Shown here: piece by piece, positions 43,023 to 43,072 of the stretch
Layout: each line of letters begins with the position of its first letter
Position numbering within the stretch: position 1 is the first letter of the stretch
Assembly (NCBI GenBank): GCA_026692705.1
Contig: JAPLOE010000126.1
Coordinates: forward strand, 1-43,072
DNA from: Planctomycetota bacterium
GTDB lineage: Bacteria > Planctomycetota > UBA1135 > GCA-002686595
Direction of reading: 5' to 3'
DNA length: 43,072 nucleotides
Program-made: the position numbers and the translations under genes
The notes under the pieces: model-generated
What the model was told of the DNA's origin: nothing
What the model saw: only the letters and a program-made list of their open reading frames with translations
Database searches by the model: none

Positions 43023-43072
43023 ACCGAGCGGAATACCGAGCCAGCGAAAAATACCGAGCCAGAGCAATTTTT
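43023..43072. repeat. Short direct repeats at the right edge
   Basis: ATACCGAGCCAG occurs at 43033-43044 and again at 43051-43062 (18-bp period), with a degenerate AACCGAGCG at 43022-43030, ending in AATTTTT. It sits directly after pduT and is much more AT-rich than the rest. It may be the start of a terminator or of a repeat array cut by the window edge. Confidence 0.5.

Overview
The window is a very GC-rich (roughly 70% by eye) bacterial chromosome segment from an organism with a flagellum and an outer membrane, since L-ring, P-ring and DsbD-type proteins are all encoded. I infer a member of Planctomycetota or a close relative. The clues are a PduS/PduT microcompartment pair, a beta-propeller/cytochrome c fusion, membrane-anchored carboxypeptidase-regulatory-like proteins, and a secreted protein with no family I can name. 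No 16S rRNA or other definitive marker is present, so this placement is tentative.

Layout. (1) 1-5.6 kb, minus strand: rod/ring/junction operon flgF-flgG-flgA-flgH-flgI-flgJ(rod-binding)-flgN-flgK (flgK runs off the left edge), preceded by an excellent sigma-54 promoter. (2) 5.7-6.7 kb: a Ca2+/Na+ antiporter reading frame broken by an internal deletion at a 35-bp repeat. (3) 6.75-10.9 kb, minus strand: hook operon fliK-flgD-flgE followed by an HPF/RaiA-type ribosome factor, with a second sigma-54 promoter. The two sigma-54 promoters share a 15-bp upstream element, and in both the predicted transcript starts within about 5 nt of the start codon. (4) 11.2-14.2 kb: a 981-residue secreted beta-propeller/di-haem cytochrome c protein, closed by a strong terminator. 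(5) 14.2-17.6 kb: rpiA (minus), then feoA-feoB (plus) behind a Fur-box-like palindrome. (6) 17.6-25.9 kb: FGE/SUMF1-like lipoprotein, Ogt-type alkyltransferase, HDOD protein, DsbD with two N-terminal alpha domains, a secreted unknown, a CoA-transferase and a DUF2238-type membrane protein. (7) 26-31.8 kb: DUF4136 lipoprotein, TesA-like GDSL esterase divergent from a YbbA/YbbP-type ABC exporter pair (the same arrangement as in E. coli), CIA30-type protein and a SAM methyltransferase. (8) 31.9-34.7 kb: four-helix membrane protein, SPFH protein plus a 60-residue Arc-like protein, and a secreted unknown. (9) 34.7-41.0 kb, minus strand: an ACT protein followed by three tandem ~650-residue paralogous membrane-anchored proteins whose last 20 codons are nearly identical in DNA. 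(10) 41.1-43.0 kb, plus strand: pduS-pduT, the electron-transfer pair of a bacterial microcompartment; any further shell and enzyme genes would lie beyond the right edge.

Genes within operons overlap or abut by a few bases, and convergent genes share stop codons or hairpins. I saw no rRNA, tRNA, CRISPR array, insertion sequence or prophage. Two coding disruptions lie close together (antiporter near 6070, flgE C-terminus near 7230) and should be checked against reads before being taken as biology.
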